A DNA stretch of 6,282 nt, from the NCBI GenBank assembly GCA_946482625.1, contig CAMLSH010000234.1, forward strand, positions 1 through 6,282. Reading direction: 5' to 3'. Below are positions 5,514 through 6,282 of this stretch, piece by piece. The first letter of the stretch is position 1, and each line of letters opens with the position of its first letter. The notes under the pieces were generated by a model, which did not search any database, had not been told where the DNA came from, and saw only the letters and a program-made list of their open reading frames with translations. This stretch comes from an uncultured Opitutaceae bacterium. Its GTDB lineage: Bacteria > Verrucomicrobiota > Verrucomicrobiae > Opitutales > Opitutaceae. The translations under genes were made by a program, and so were the position numbers.

Positions 5514-6282
5514 ATGTTTATCGACGAGTGTGTCATTAAAGTTCAAGCCGGCGACGGCGGCCGCGGCTGCGTGAGCTTCCGCCGAGAAAAATACGAGCCG
5601 TGGGGCGGCCCCAACGGCGGCGATGGAGGCCGGGGCGGCGACGTCATTCTCGTGGGCAACGACGACACCAATAACCTCGTCGACTACAAGTATCAGCCTC
5701 ACTGGCGCGGCGAACGCGGCGAGCACGGTCTCGGTGCCGATTGTCACGGCCGCGACGGCAAACCTGCCGTTCTTAAACTCCCGCTCGGCACCGTCGTCAC
5801 CGACGAAGCCACGGGAAAAGTCGTCGCCGAGATCATCAACGACGGCGAGCAGATCGTCCTCTGCAAGGGCGGCAACGGCGGCTGGGGCAACACGCATTTC
5901 AAGACCTCCACCAACCGCGCGCCGAAGCGGGCGAACGCCGGCCAGCCGGGCGAAGTCGGTGCATTTCGCCTCGTGCTGAAGAGCATCGCCGACATCGGCC
6001 TCGTCGGTTTTCCGAATGCCGGCAAATCCTCGCTCACCACGAAGATCACCAAAGCCCGGCCGAAGACTGCCGCATATCCCTTTACGACGCTTCATCCGCA
6101 GATCGGCGTCATCGAGTATCCTAAAAAGTACGACCGCCTGCTCATCGCCGACGTCCCCGGCCTGATCGAAGGCGCCAGCGAAAACCGCGGCCTCGGGCAC
6201 CGTTTCCTACGCCATATCGAGCGTTGTGCGTTGCTCATGTTCCTCATCGACATGGCGGGCGTGGACAACCGCGACCCGCGCG
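5514..6282 (+). CDS. obgE: Obg-family ribosome-associated GTPase (3' end outside window)
   Basis: Essential GTPase in most bacteria, involved in large ribosomal subunit maturation and stress or growth control. 256 residues are visible and the frame stays open to the window end. The N-terminal Obg fold (1-158) is glycine-rich and typical: [15 protein letters not shown] (12-26), [14 protein letters not shown] (31-44), RGEHG (68-72), HGRDG (78-82), TSTNRAP (131-137). The G domain starts at about 159: P-loop GFPNAGKSS (165-173), switch I with PFTTL (189-193), switch [12 protein letters not shown] (213-222), and [12 protein letters not shown] (226-237). The remaining guanine-specificity motifs (NKxD and the last G motif) and any C-terminal domain lie beyond the window. 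The ATG at 5514 begins with the usual MF-DE start. No Shine-Dalgarno sequence is seen upstream. Its usual neighbours rplU and rpmA are not directly upstream here. Confidence 0.97.
   Translation, partial: MFIDECVIKVQAGDGGRGCVSFRREKYEPWGGPNGGDGGRGGDVILVGNDDTNNLVDYKYQPHWRGERGEHGLGADCHGRDGKPAVLKLPLGTVVTDEATGKVVAEIINDGEQIVLCKGGNGGWGNTHFKTSTNRAPKRANAGQPGEVGAFRLVLKSIADIGLVGFPNAGKSSLTTKITKARPKTAAYPFTTLHPQIGVIEYPKKYDRLLIADVPGLIEGASENRGLGHRFLRHIERCALLMFLIDMAGVDNRDPR

Noticed and set aside
5469..6200. A 243-codon open frame on the minus strand, opposite obgE
   Set aside because: obgE on the + strand is unmistakable here, and the antisense product resembles no family.

Overview
The window looks like part of a chromosome from a GC-rich, diderm bacterium, most likely a verrucomicrobium related to Opitutaceae. 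This rests on three things: the gene order ddl-ftsQ-ftsA-ftsZ, a PEP-CTERM surface protein next door, and the character of the FtsZ and Obg proteins. The lineage is an inference; there is no rRNA gene to confirm it.

Bases 1-4327 are the 3' end of a division and cell wall (dcw) cluster, all on the + strand and tightly packed. The C-terminal three quarters of D-alanine-D-alanine ligase (Ddl) overlaps ftsQ by 4 bases (ATGA). ftsQ is followed after 1 base by ftsA, which starts with GTG, and ftsA is followed after 11 bases by ftsZ. These were probably transcribed together. Ddl supplies the D-Ala-D-Ala dipeptide for peptidoglycan precursors. FtsZ forms the cytokinetic ring, FtsA ties it to the membrane through the FtsZ C-terminal peptide, and FtsQ links the ring to the periplasmic wall-synthesis machinery.

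Bases 4328-4500 are a 173-base intergenic region. It holds a long inverted repeat just after ftsZ and a group of GGAAT half-sites that form two overlapping palindromes ahead of the next gene. Bases 4501-5364 encode an exported protein with a nidogen-like (NIDO) domain and a C-terminal PEP-CTERM sorting signal. Its transcript ends at a textbook intrinsic terminator (5400-5433).

Bases 5434-5513 are a short spacer with a perfect 12-base palindrome. From 5514 to the window end runs the start of obgE, a ribosome-associated GTPase, cut off inside its G domain.

The most notable observation is in FtsZ. The T7-loop aspartate that is catalytic in almost all FtsZ proteins (E. coli D212) is threonine here, while the rest of the nucleotide site is intact. 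No mobile element, CRISPR array, tRNA or rRNA was seen. No stretch longer than 300 bases lacks a gene.
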